This document shows, piece by piece, positions 1 to 8,815 of a stretch of 64,000 nucleotides of DNA. The position numbers and the translations under genes were made by a program. Source of the stretch: Streptomyces sp. NRRL F-6131 (GTDB lineage Bacteria; Actinomycetota; Actinomycetes; Streptomycetales; Streptomycetaceae); NCBI GenBank assembly GCA_000719695.1, contig JOHN01000025.1, positions 38,376 through 102,375 of the forward strand, given 5' to 3'. The notes beneath the pieces are model-generated. The model did not search any database, was not told where the DNA came from, and saw only the letters and a list, made by a program, of their open reading frames with translations. The first letter of the stretch is position 1. The number at the start of each line of letters is the position of its first letter.

Positions 1-2
1 CG

Positions 3-2243
3 GCCGTCCTGGAGGCCGCCGAGCACAGCGGCCACCCCTTCGTCGACCACGCCCGGCGCTACGGCGGCTCGCCCGGCCTCACCGCCTCGCCGATCTCCCA
101 GGTGCTGCTGGCCGTCCAGAACCACCCGGTGCCCGGCGTCGAACTGCCCGGACTGAAGCTCACCTTCGTCGCCGAGGTGTGCAACAGCACCGCCAAGACC
201 GACCTCTCGCTGTTCCTGGAGTTCCCGGCCGACGGTCCGCTGCTGTCCGCCGAGTACCGCACCTCCCGCTACGAGGAGCGGTCCGTGCGCGCCGCGCTCG
301 ACCACCTGGTCGCGCTGCTCGCCGCCGCCGTCGCCGAACCCGACCGCCCGCTCGGCGAGCTGGCCATGCTCTCCGCCGCCGAACTCGCGGCGCACGAGCC
401 GGTCAACCGCACCGGGGCGCCGATCCCCGACGCCCCGCTGCACCGGCTGGTCGCCGAGCAGGCCGCCCGCACCCCGGACGCGCCCGCCGTGTCCGCCGCC
501 GACGGCACCCTCGACTACGCCGGACTCCTCGACACCGCCGACCGGCTGGCCCACCTGCTGGGGGCCCGCGGCGCCGGCCCCGGGCACCTGGTCGCGGTCG
601 CCGTCCGGCGCGGCCGGCTGCTCCCCGCCGCCCTGCTCGGCGTGCTGCGCAGCGGCGCCGCCTACCTGCCGCTCGACGTCGACCAGCCGCTCGCCCGCAA
701 CCGGGCCGTGCTCGACGACGCCGGCGTCACCGTGGTGGTCGCCGAGGGCGCGACCGCCGGCGACGAGCTGCTGCGCGGCCGGGAGACCGTCCTCGTGGAC
801 GGCCCCGCGCACGCCGCCGCCCCCGCCCAGGCACCGGAGGTCACGGTCGGCCCGGAGGACCCGGCCTACCTGCTGTACACCTCCGGCTCCACCGGCCGCC
901 CCAAGGGCGTCGTCGTGCCGCACCGCGCGATCGTCAACTTCCTCACCTCGATGGGCCGCGAACCCGGCCTCACCGGGCAGGACGTGATGGCCGCCGTCAC
1001 CACGGTCACCTTCGACATCGCCGGCCTGGAGCTGTGGCTGCCGCTGGTCGCCGGTGCCCGGGTGGAGATCGCCGACCGGGCCACCGCCACCGACGGCGCC
1101 GCGCTCGCCGCCTGGGTGGAGAAGCAGGGCGTCACCCACCTCCAGGCCACCCCCGCCACCTGGCGGATGCTGCTGGAGGCCGACTGGGCCGGCCGCCCGG
1201 GGCTGACCGCGCTGTGCGGCGGGGAGGCGCTCACCGCCGACCTCGCCCGCGCCCTGCTCGGCCGGGTCGGCGCGCTCTGGAACCTGTACGGCCCGACCGA
1301 GACCACCGTCTGGTCCACCGTCCAGCGGGTCACGCCCGAACTCGCCGCCCACGGCGGTGTGGTGGCCCTCGGCGACCCCGTCGCCAACACCCGGCTGCAC
1401 CTGCTCGACAGCTCCGGCCAGCCGGTCCCGGTCAACGGCGTCGGCGAGCTGTGCATCGCCGGCGCGGGCGTCGCGCTCGGCTACCACGGTCGGCCCGACC
1501 TGACCGCCGAGCGCTTCACCGCCGAACCGGGCCGCACCGACGGCGCGTTGATGTACCGCACCGGCGACCTCGCCAGCCGCCGCGCCGACGGTCGGCTGGA
1601 GTACCACGGCCGCGCCGACGCCCAGGTCAAGCTGCGCGGCTTCCGGATCGAGCTGGGCGAGATCGAGGCCGCGCTCACCGCCCTCCCGGGGGTCGCCGCC
1701 GGCGCCGCCCGGCTCGTCGAGACCCCGGCCGGACCGGCCCTGGCCGGCTACGCGGTCGCCCCGGGCCTGACCGAGGACGCGCTGCGCACCGCGCTGACCG
1801 CGCGGCTGCCCGACTACATGGTGCCCGCCGGGCTGGTCCTGCTCGACGCGCTGCCGCTGACGCCCAGCGGCAAGGTCGACCGGGCCGCGCTGCCGGTGCC
1901 GCAGCTCGGCGGGGCCGGCGCCCCGCCCGAGGGCGACTGCGAGGAACTGCTCGCGGACCTGTGGCTCGAGGTCCTCAAGGTCGACCGGGTCTCCCGGCAC
2001 GACGACTTCTTCGCCCTCGGCGGCCACTCGCTGCTCGCCACCCGGCTGCTGGCGCGGATCCGGGACACCTTCGAAACCGAACTGCCCCTGCGCGTCGTCT
2101 TCGAGGACCGGACGCTGGCCGCGCTGGCCCGCCGCGTCGAGGAGCGCCTGCTGGAGGAGATCGACGACCTCGACGACCTCGACGGTCCGAACGGCCACGA
2201 CGGTCCGAACGGCCACGACGAGACCGCCGGGAGCGCCCGGTGA
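3..2243 (+). CDS. NRPS module, 5'-partial: condensation (end) - adenylation (Gly predicted) - carrier
   Basis: The reading frame is already open at the window edge, so the start lies upstream. The first ~110 residues are the end of a condensation domain. The A domain follows (YTSGSTGRPKG near 870 bp, NLYGPTETT near 1287 bp, closing K in TPSGKVDRAAL). A carrier domain has LGGHSLLATRLL near 2020 bp as its phosphopantetheine site. Reading the ten specificity positions against GrsA gives D-I-L-Q-L-G-L-V-W-K, one residue from the established glycine code DILQLGLIWK; this is manual alignment. The C-terminus is acidic (EEIDDLDDLDG) and ends in a doubled GPNGHD unit encoded by two 18-bp repeats (2181-2216), suggesting an intersubunit docking tail. 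The stop overlaps the next ORF as GTGA. It should load glycine and pass the chain to the downstream C-A-T-TE-MFS protein. Confidence 0.93.
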   Translation, partial: AVLEAAEHSGHPFVDHARRYGGSPGLTASPISQVLLAVQNHPVPGVELPGLKLTFVAEVCNSTAKTDLSLFLEFPADGPLLSAEYRTSRYEERSVRAALDHLVALLAAAVAEPDRPLGELAMLSAAELAAHEPVNRTGAPIPDAPLHRLVAEQAARTPDAPAVSAADGTLDYAGLLDTADRLAHLLGARGAGPGHLVAVAVRRGRLLPAALLGVLRSGAAYLPLDVDQPLARNRAVLDDAGVTVVVAEGATAGDELLRGRETVLVDGPAHAAAPAQAPEVTVGPEDPAYLLYTSGSTGRPKGVVVPHRAIVNFLTSMGREPGLTGQDVMAAVTTVTFDIAGLELWLPLVAGARVEIADRATATDGAALAAWVEKQGVTHLQATPATWRMLLEADWAGRPGLTALCGGEALTADLARALLGRVGALWNLYGPTETTVWSTVQRVTPELAAHGGVVALGDPVANTRLHLLDSSGQPVPVNGVGELCIAGAGVALGYHGRPDLTAERFTAEPGRTDGALMYRTGDLASRRADGRLEYHGRADAQVKLRGFRIELGEIEAALTALPGVAAGAARLVETPAGPALAGYAVAPGLTEDALRTALTARLPDYMVPAGLVLLDALPLTPSGKVDRAALPVPQLGGAGAPPEGDCEELLADLWLEVLKVDRVSRHDDFFALGGHSLLATRLLARIRDTFETELPLRVVFEDRTLAALARRVEERLLEEIDDLDDLDGPNGHDGPNGHDETAGSAR

Positions 2244-2350
2244 ACCACCCCACCGACCTCGAACCCACCGGCGACACCGGACGGTTCGTGACCTTGGAAG
2301 CATGCACGGCCGCCGGCGACACCGGCGCCCTGACGGGGGAGACCGCATGA
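2240..2350 (+). CDS. 36-residue coupled small ORF between two NRPS genes
   Basis: GTG at 2240 overlaps the upstream NRPS stop (GTGA), and this ORF's stop TGA (2348-2350) overlaps the ATG of the next NRPS (ATGA at 2347). A GGGAG ribosome-binding site lies about 6 nt before the GTG. About 31 of 36 codons end in G or C, as in real genes here. The peptide begins MNHPTDLEPTGDTGRF and continues with VTLEACTAAGDTGALTGETA: small, Thr/Ala/Gly-rich and acidic, with one Cys. It is too short to be an MbtH protein and lacks MbtH tryptophans. It could be a coupling ORF that lets ribosomes reinitiate on the next NRPS, a small accessory peptide, or a remnant. I do not recognise it. Confidence 0.5.
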   Translation: MNHPTDLEPTGDTGRFVTLEACTAAGDTGALTGETA

Positions 2351-5300
2351 CCGACCACAGCGCCACCGGGCCCGACCCGGCCGTCCGACCGGACCCGGCG
2401 ACCCCGCCCGACCAGGCCGCCCGGCGGCAGGAACTGCTGCGCCGCCGCCTCGCCAAGGCCAAGGCCGCCAAGGCGGCGGCCGGCGGCGCCGGGCACCGCA
2501 CCATCATCCCGCGCCCCGAGGGCACGGCGGCCCCGCTCTCCTCGGCCCAGCGCCGGATGTGGTTCCTCGCCCAGTACGAGCCGGACAGCGCCGCCTACCA
2601 CATCCCGCTCGCCCTGCACCTCGACGGCGAGCCCGACGAGGCCGCCCTGGCCGCCGCGCTCACCGACGTGCTGGCCCGGCACGAGGTGCTCCGCACCGTC
2701 TACCCGACCGTCGACGGCGAGGTGAGCCCCGAACCGAGACCCGCGGCGGAGCTGTCCCTCGCCACCGCCGACGTCCCCGCCGACCGGATCGACGACCGGC
2801 TCGCGGCCGAGGCCCGCCGCCCCTTCGACCTGGCCGTCGACCTGCCGCTGCGCGCCGCCCTGCTGCGCACCGGCGAGGGGGCCGTGCTCAGCCTGGTGCT
2901 GCACCACATCGCCGCCGACGGCTGGTCGATCGGCGTGCTGTTCGGCGACCTCGCCACCGCCTACGGCGCCCGGCGCGCCGGGCGGGAACCGGCCTTCGAG
3001 CCGCTGCCCGTCCAGTACGCGGACGTCGCGCACTGGCAGCGCACCGAGCTAGCCGCCGAACTCGACCGCCAGCAGAGCTGGTGGCAGGAGCGCCTGCGCG
3101 GGGCCACCGCCACCGTCACGGTGCCCGCCGACCGGCCCCGGCCGGCCGTCGCGAGCACCGAGGGGGCCCGGTTCACCGAAGGGCTCGGCGCCGACCGCAC
3201 CCGGCGGATCCGCGCCCTCGCCGAACAGACCGGCAGCACCGTCCACATGGTGTTGCTGGCCGCCCTGCAGACCGTCCTCGGCCGCTACAGCGGCAGCGAG
3301 GACGTCACCGTCGGCACCCCGGTCGCCGGGCGCACCCGCAGCGAGACCGAGCCGCTGGTCGGCTGCTTCGTCAACACCCTGGCGCTGCGCACCGACCTCT
3401 CCGGCGACCCGACGGTCCGCGAACTCCTGGAGCGGGTCAAGGACACCACCCTCGGCGCCTACGCCCACCAGGACCTGCCGTTCGAGCGGCTGATCGACGC
3501 GCTCGGCCTCGAGCGCGAACTCGCCCACACCCCGCTGTTCCAGGTCCTGCTGAACGTCCACAACCAGGCCGAGGCCCGCCCCGAGCTGCCCGGCCACAGC
3601 GTCCGCTGGCGGCCGATCGGCACCGACACCGCCAAGTTCGACCTCTCGGTGGCCGTCGTCGACCACGGCGGCGAACTCGCCGCCGACTTCGTCTGGCGCA
3701 CCGAGCTGTACGACGAGTCCACCGTCCGGCGCGTCCTCGGCCACCTCGGCACGGTGCTCGACGCGATGACCGCCGACCCCGACCGGACGCTCGCCGACCT
3801 TCCCCTGCTCACCCCGTCCGAGCAGCGGCAGCTCACCGAGTGGGACGACGAGGCGCCCCGCGGCTGGGACCTCGGCGCCACCCTGCACGGCCTGGTCGAG
3901 GAGCAGGCCCGCCGCACCCCCGACGCGCCCGCCGTGCGCGGCGCCGACGGCGTCCTCGACTACGCCGAACTCGACCGGCGCGCCAACGCGCTGGCCCACC
4001 GGCTGCGCGCCCAGGGCGTCGGCCCGGACCGCCCGGTCGGCCTGCTGGTCGAGCGCTCCGCCGCCCTGGTCGTCGGCATGCTCGGCATCCTCAAGGCCGG
4101 CGGCGCCTACCTGCCGCTCGACCCGGTCTACCCGGACGGACGGATCAACGCCCTGCTGGACGCCGCCGACGCCGCGGCCGTGGTCACCACCGAGGACCTC
4201 CGGGACCGGCTCACCGGGGACCACCCGGTGGTCGTCCCGGACGGCGCGGAGCGCACCGACCCGCCCGAGGTCGACGTCCGCCCCGAGCACCTCTGCTACC
4301 TGATCTTCACCTCCGGCTCCACCGGCGCACCCAAGGGCGTCGCCGTCGAGCACCGCAACTACCGCAACTACCTGCACGGGCTGCGCGAGCGGATCGGCGG
4401 CGACCAGACGGGCTGGAACTGGGCCCTGGTCTCCACCTTCGCCGCCGACCTCGGCACCACCAACGTGTTCGGCGCGCTCACCGGCGGCGGCTGCCTGCAC
4501 CTGCTGACCCGCGACCAGGCCACCGACCCGGAGGCCTTCGCCGCCTACGCGGCCGAGCACCGGATCGACGCCATGAAGCTGGTCCCCAGCCACCTGGAGG
4601 GCCTGGCCGCGCACGGCGCCGGTCTCGGCGCGATCCTCCCCGCCCGACTGCTGATCTGCGCCGGCGAGGCGCTGCGGCCCGACCTGGTGGCCCGCATCCG
4701 CGCCGCCCGGCCCGAGCTGCCGCTGCACAACCACTACGGGCCCACCGAGACCACCGTCTCGATGCTCGGCGCGCCCGTCCCCGCCGACCTCGGCGACGCG
4801 GCCACCGCCCCGCTCGGCCGCCCCTTCGGCAACGTCACCGCACACCTCCTGGACGCCCGCCGCCGCCCCGTCCCGGTCGGCGTCCCCGGTGAGCTGTACG
4901 TCTCCGGCGGCGGCGTGGCCCGCGGCTACCTCGGCCGCGAGGACCTCACCGCCGAGCGCTTCGTGACGGTGGACGGCCGCCGCTGCTACCGCACCGGCGA
5001 CCTGGTCCGCCGCCGCCCCGACGGCGCGATCGAGTTCCTCGGCCGGATCGACCACCAGGTCAAGATCCGCGGCTTCCGGGTCGAGATCGGCGAGGTCGAG
5101 GCCGAGCTGACCGCCCGCCCCGAGGTGCGCGAGGCCGTCGTGGTCGCCCGCGGCGAGGGCGCCGCCCGCTCCCTGGCCGGTTACCTGGTGCCCGCCGACC
5201 CGGCCGCCGCACCCGACCCGGGGGAGCTGCGCACCGCGCTGCGCACCCGGCTGCCTGACTACATGGTCCCGGCCGTCCTGGTCGTCCTGGACGCCCTGCC

Positions 5301-7926
5301 GCTGAACGCCAACGGCAAGGTCGACCGGGCCGCGCTGCCCGAGCCGGTCGCCGCCCAGCCGGTCTCCGGTGGCGGGGAGCTGACCACCGACACCGAGCAC
5401 GCGGTGGCCGCCGCCTACCGGCAGGTCCTGGTGGCCGGGGAGATCGGCGCGGCGGACGACTTCTTCGCGCTCGGCGGCGACTCCTTCTCCGCCGTGCACG
5501 CCGTCCGGCTGATCGGCAACGGCCTGTCGGTCATCGATCTGTTCCAGCACCCCACCGTCCGCGAACTCGCCGCCCTGATCGACGCCCGGGCCGGCGGCAC
5601 CGCCGACGAGGGGCCGCGCACCCTGCTGCACAAGCTCACCCGGGGCAACGCGCCGGCCCGGATGAACGTCGTCTGCGTGCCCTACGGCGGCGGCAGCCCG
5701 ATCACCTTCCAGCCGCTCGCCGACGCGCTGCCGGACGGCCACCGGCTCTACGCCGTCGAGCTGCCCGGCCACGACCCGAGCCGCCCCGACGACGAACTCG
5801 CCGAACTCGACGCCCTCGCCGACACCCTGACCGCCCAGGTGCTGGAGCGGATCGACGGCCCGGTGCTGCTCTACGGCCACTGCCTCGGCGGGGCGCTCGC
5901 CACCGCCCTCGGCTCGCGGCTGGAGGCGGCCGGTGTGGACCTGCGCGGACTCGCCCTCGGCGGCACCTTCCCGGCGGCCCGGCTGCCCGGCCGCTTCGCC
6001 GAGTGGATGGCCCGCCGGATGCCCGGCGACCGGGCGCTGTCCAACCGCGGCTACCTGGACTACCTGCGCGCGATGGGCGGCTTCACCGACGTCTACGACC
6101 AGGCCGAACAGGACTTCCTGGTGCGGGCGCTGCGCCACGACGTCCGGCAGGCCGAGGAGTTCTACACCCGCGCCTACGGCGACGCGCGGCCGGAGCGGAT
6201 CGACGCCCCGATCCTCTGCGTGGTCGGCGAGAAGGACCGCGCCACCCTGCTCTACCAGGAGCGGTACACCGAGTGGGAGCACTTCGGCGACAGCGTCGAC
6301 CTCGCGGTGGTCCCGCGCGCCGGGCACTACTTCCTCAAGCACCAGGCCGGTGAGCTCGCCCGGGTGCTGGCCGGGTTCGCCGCCACCGGCGAGGTGGCCG
6401 AGCAGGTCGCCGAGAAGCGCCCGGCCGCCAGGGCCGACCTGGGCACCTTCGCCAAGGTCGCGATCGGCCAGTTCGTCTCGATGATCGGCACCAGCCTCTC
6501 CACCTTCGCCCTCGGCGTCTGGGTCTACCAGCAGACCGGCTCGGCCTTCGACTTCGCGATGATCTCGTTCGTCGCGGTGCTGCCGGCTGTCCTGTTGCTG
6601 CCGGTCGCCGGCGCGATCGCCGACCGGGTCGACCGGCGCAAGATCATGATCGTCACGGACACCGTGGCCGCCGCCGGCATGCTCGGCCTCGGCCTCCTGC
6701 TCTGGACCGACCTCCTGGAGGTCTGGCACATCTACCTCGTGGCCTGCGTGGGCTCCACCTGCGGCGCCTTCCAACGGCCCGCCTACCTCGCCGCGATCAC
6801 CCAGCTGGTGCCCAAGCGCTACCTCGGCCAGGCCAACGGCCTCGCCCAGCTCGGCACCGGCGCCGGCGACATGATGGCCATCCTGGCCGGCGGCGTGCTG
6901 GTCTCCCTGGTGGGCCTGCACGGCGTCGTGCTGTTCGACATGGCGACCTTCCTCACCGGCGTCACCTGCCTGCTGCTGGTCCGCTTCCCGAACGCGATGT
7001 TCGACAAGCAGGAGGAGCCGCTCTGGCGGGAGGTCGTCACCGGCTGGCGGTACATCGCGCGCCGGCACAGCCTGGTCGCCATGGTGGTCTTCTTCGTGGT
7101 GTTCAACTACCTGTTCGCCGTCGCCACCGTGCTGGTCACCCCGATGGTGCTGGCCACCGGAACGCCCTTCCAGCTCAGCGTGGTCACCGCCCTCGGCGGT
7201 CTCGGCGCGATGGTCGGCGCCCTGGTCATGGGGCTCTGGGGCGGCACCCGCCGCCGCTCCGTCGGCATGATCGGCTTCACCTCGGTGGTCGGCCTCGCCG
7301 CTGTCCTCACCGGCAGCCGCCCCGAGACCGCGCTCACCGCCTGCGGGCTCTTCCTGCTCTGGGGATCGATGATGATCCTCAACTCGCACTGGATGTCGCT
7401 GATCCAGACCAAGGTCGGGATGGAGCTCCAGGGCCGGGTGCTGGCCACCAACCAGATGCTCGCCATGTCGATGATGCCGCTCGGCTTCCTCACCGCCGGT
7501 CCGCTCTCCGACCACGTCTTCGAGCCGCTGATGCGGCCCGGCGGAGCGCTCGCCGACTCCGTCGGCCTGGTGATCGGCACCGGGCCGGGCCGCGGCGCCG
7601 GACTGCTGCTCGTCGTGGTCGGCCTGCTGCTCACGGTCTGGGGCCTGATCGGCCTCGCCTACCGGCCGCTGCGGCTGCTGGAGGACCTCCTCCCGGACGC
7701 CCTGCCGGACGCCGAGATCGGTGACAAGGACGCCATCCAGGCCGAGGCCGACCGGCAGCTCGCCCTCGCCGAGGCCGCCCGCGGCGCCGGCCGCCGCCGC
7801 CGTGCCCGGGCCGGCGGGGCGGGCCGGCCGGTCGGCGCCGTCCGGGTGCCGCGCCCGTCCGGCACCCCGGAACCGGTCGAGGACGACCCGGCCGACCGGG
7901 TGCACGCCTCCACCGCCCGCCGGTAG
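2347..7926 (+). CDS. NRPS C-A-T-TE fused to an MFS transporter (1859 aa)
   Basis: One continuous frame encodes a terminal NRPS module and an exporter. Order: basic helical N-terminus (RRQELLRRRLAKAKAAK); condensation domain with HHIAADGW near residue 186; A domain with IFTSGSTGAPKG near 652; carrier LGGDSFSAV near 1042; thioesterase with GHCLGG near 1176, GEKD near 1291 and GHYFLKH near 1326; then about 12 hydrophobic segments from ~1364 to ~1776 matching the drug-exporter MFS (IADRVDRRK loop), and a basic/Pro-rich tail. The A-domain code reads A-A-G-K-I-A-H-V-S-K, without the usual Asp235, so the substrate is probably not an ordinary alpha-amino acid. The TE nucleophile position is Cys, not Ser. 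ATG 2347 is preferred over 2302 because GGGGGA lies 5 nt upstream and it overlaps the previous stop. The likely role is peptide completion, release and export by one membrane-anchored protein. Confidence 0.93.
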   Translation: MTDHSATGPDPAVRPDPATPPDQAARRQELLRRRLAKAKAAKAAAGGAGHRTIIPRPEGTAAPLSSAQRRMWFLAQYEPDSAAYHIPLALHLDGEPDEAALAAALTDVLARHEVLRTVYPTVDGEVSPEPRPAAELSLATADVPADRIDDRLAAEARRPFDLAVDLPLRAALLRTGEGAVLSLVLHHIAADGWSIGVLFGDLATAYGARRAGREPAFEPLPVQYADVAHWQRTELAAELDRQQSWWQERLRGATATVTVPADRPRPAVASTEGARFTEGLGADRTRRIRALAEQTGSTVHMVLLAALQTVLGRYSGSEDVTVGTPVAGRTRSETEPLVGCFVNTLALRTDLSGDPTVRELLERVKDTTLGAYAHQDLPFERLIDALGLERELAHTPLFQVLLNVHNQAEARPELPGHSVRWRPIGTDTAKFDLSVAVVDHGGELAADFVWRTELYDESTVRRVLGHLGTVLDAMTADPDRTLADLPLLTPSEQRQLTEWDDEAPRGWDLGATLHGLVEEQARRTPDAPAVRGADGVLDYAELDRRANALAHRLRAQGVGPDRPVGLLVERSAALVVGMLGILKAGGAYLPLDPVYPDGRINALLDAADAAAVVTTEDLRDRLTGDHPVVVPDGAERTDPPEVDVRPEHLCYLIFTSGSTGAPKGVAVEHRNYRNYLHGLRERIGGDQTGWNWALVSTFAADLGTTNVFGALTGGGCLHLLTRDQATDPEAFAAYAAEHRIDAMKLVPSHLEGLAAHGAGLGAILPARLLICAGEALRPDLVARIRAARPELPLHNHYGPTETTVSMLGAPVPADLGDAATAPLGRPFGNVTAHLLDARRRPVPVGVPGELYVSGGGVARGYLGREDLTAERFVTVDGRRCYRTGDLVRRRPDGAIEFLGRIDHQVKIRGFRVEIGEVEAELTARPEVREAVVVARGEGAARSLAGYLVPADPAAAPDPGELRTALRTRLPDYMVPAVLVVLDALPLNANGKVDRAALPEPVAAQPVSGGGELTTDTEHAVAAAYRQVLVAGEIGAADDFFALGGDSFSAVHAVRLIGNGLSVIDLFQHPTVRELAALIDARAGGTADEGPRTLLHKLTRGNAPARMNVVCVPYGGGSPITFQPLADALPDGHRLYAVELPGHDPSRPDDELAELDALADTLTAQVLERIDGPVLLYGHCLGGALATALGSRLEAAGVDLRGLALGGTFPAARLPGRFAEWMARRMPGDRALSNRGYLDYLRAMGGFTDVYDQAEQDFLVRALRHDVRQAEEFYTRAYGDARPERIDAPILCVVGEKDRATLLYQERYTEWEHFGDSVDLAVVPRAGHYFLKHQAGELARVLAGFAATGEVAEQVAEKRPAARADLGTFAKVAIGQFVSMIGTSLSTFALGVWVYQQTGSAFDFAMISFVAVLPAVLLLPVAGAIADRVDRRKIMIVTDTVAAAGMLGLGLLLWTDLLEVWHIYLVACVGSTCGAFQRPAYLAAITQLVPKRYLGQANGLAQLGTGAGDMMAILAGGVLVSLVGLHGVVLFDMATFLTGVTCLLLVRFPNAMFDKQEEPLWREVVTGWRYIARRHSLVAMVVFFVVFNYLFAVATVLVTPMVLATGTPFQLSVVTALGGLGAMVGALVMGLWGGTRRRSVGMIGFTSVVGLAAVLTGSRPETALTACGLFLLWGSMMILNSHWMSLIQTKVGMELQGRVLATNQMLAMSMMPLGFLTAGPLSDHVFEPLMRPGGALADSVGLVIGTGPGRGAGLLLVVVGLLLTVWGLIGLAYRPLRLLEDLLPDALPDAEIGDKDAIQAEADRQLALAEAARGAGRRRRARAGGAGRPVGAVRVPRPSGTPEPVEDDPADRVHASTARR

Positions 7927-7942
7927 CCGGCGCCACCGAAAC

Positions 7943-7988
7943 GGCGCGCCCCGTCCCCCGGATCAGCTTCCGGGGGACGGGGCGCGCC
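7943..7988. terminator. Bidirectional terminator, 20-bp perfect stem
   Basis: Perfect 20-bp inverted repeat (7943-7962 and 7969-7988) with a 6-nt loop TCAGCT, between the convergent NRPS-MFS gene and the reductase gene. No U-tract, as is usual in actinomycetes. Confidence 0.85.
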
Positions 7989-8016
7989 GGTGTCCGCGGC
8001 CGCTCGGGCCCGGGGG

Positions 8017-8673
8017 CTACTTCGCGCGCTGGAAGGAGTAGTTGAACTCCGCCGTGCCGAAGGCCCGCATCAGCCGGATCCAGAACGGCATCGTCATCTC
8101 CATCGCCCGGGCGCCGGTGATGTCGCCCAGGTCGATCACCGACCCCTCCGGCCAGCCGAAGGTGCCCAGCAGCGCGACCGTGCGCGCCTTGGCCCCCTCG
8201 TCGTCCCCCGCCACGAACATGTTGTGCTCACCGGCCAGCCGCGACGGGTCCACCATCACCGGCGCGGTCACCGTGTTGAGCGTCTTCACCACCAGGGCCT
8301 GCGGGAACTCGCGTTGGATCCGCTCGCCGACGCTGTCGGTGTTCACCGGGTCCAGCGTCAGCTCGCCGTCGGCGGAGAACACCAGCGGGTTGGAGAGGTC
8401 GATCAGGAGCTTGCCCGACAGCCGCTCCGCGCCCGCCGCCCGCAGCGCGTCGAGGGCGACCGTCCCCGGGGTGGCGTTCAGCACGACCTCGCCGAACTCC
8501 GCCGCCTCGGCGAAGGTGCCGTGGTGGCCGTTCGGACCGGCCTGCTCGGCCCAGGCCACCGCCGCCTCGTTGTCCTTGCTGCGCGAGCCCAGCGTCACCT
8601 CGTGACCGAGTTCCACCAGCTTGTCCGCGACGGTCCGCGCGACTCCGCCCGTGCCGATGATTCCGTACCGCAC
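8017..8673 (-). CDS. NADP/F420-type oxidoreductase (218 aa)
   Basis: The N-terminal GIIGTGGVARTVADKL is a dinucleotide-binding glycine loop (GxGxxA), followed by GSRSKDN, where S-R-S suggests NADPH phosphate recognition. The rest fits the F420_oxidored / NADP oxidoreductase family, which moves hydride between NADPH and F420 or acts as a small dinucleotide reductase. The C-terminal part, VKTLNTVTAPVM, is typical of these proteins. GTG 8673 is taken as the start because the Rossmann fold begins at once (MRYGIIGTGG) and purines lie just upstream (GAGGAACGGGG, AAGG). It is convergent with the NRPS cluster across a strong terminator, so it is probably not part of it. The exact substrate is unknown. 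Confidence 0.8.
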   Translation of the reverse strand: MRYGIIGTGGVARTVADKLVELGHEVTLGSRSKDNEAAVAWAEQAGPNGHHGTFAEAAEFGEVVLNATPGTVALDALRAAGAERLSGKLLIDLSNPLVFSADGELTLDPVNTDSVGERIQREFPQALVVKTLNTVTAPVMVDPSRLAGEHNMFVAGDDEGAKARTVALLGTFGWPEGSVIDLGDITGARAMEMTMPFWIRLMRAFGTAEFNYSFQRAK

Positions 8674-8815
8674 TGCCTTACCCCGTTCCTCGGTGGACTG
8701 CCGGGACGACGATAGATCAACTTCGGCCGGGTGTCCGGCGAACGGCGCGAACGGCCGCCCGCCGACCGGCCCACCCCCGCTGGTGGGAGCGCCCGACCCG
8801 CCGAACCATGGCGCC

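Noticed and set aside
2240..2350. MbtH-like protein between the NRPS genes
   Set aside because: The peptide has 36 residues, no tryptophans and no MbtH motif; a full MbtH is about 65-75 residues.
6380..6450. Possible hidden boundary splitting the NRPS and the MFS into two genes
   Set aside because: The frame is continuous and no stop, ribosome-binding site or suitable start was seen at the junction.
3049..7905. Very long open frame antisense to the NRPS-MFS gene
   Set aside because: It mirrors the high GC3 of the real gene; its product is low-complexity Gly/Ala/Arg/Gln/His-rich with no domain. Similar shadows lie opposite the indigoidine synthetase (23927-28087), pls (56644-60591) and other genes.
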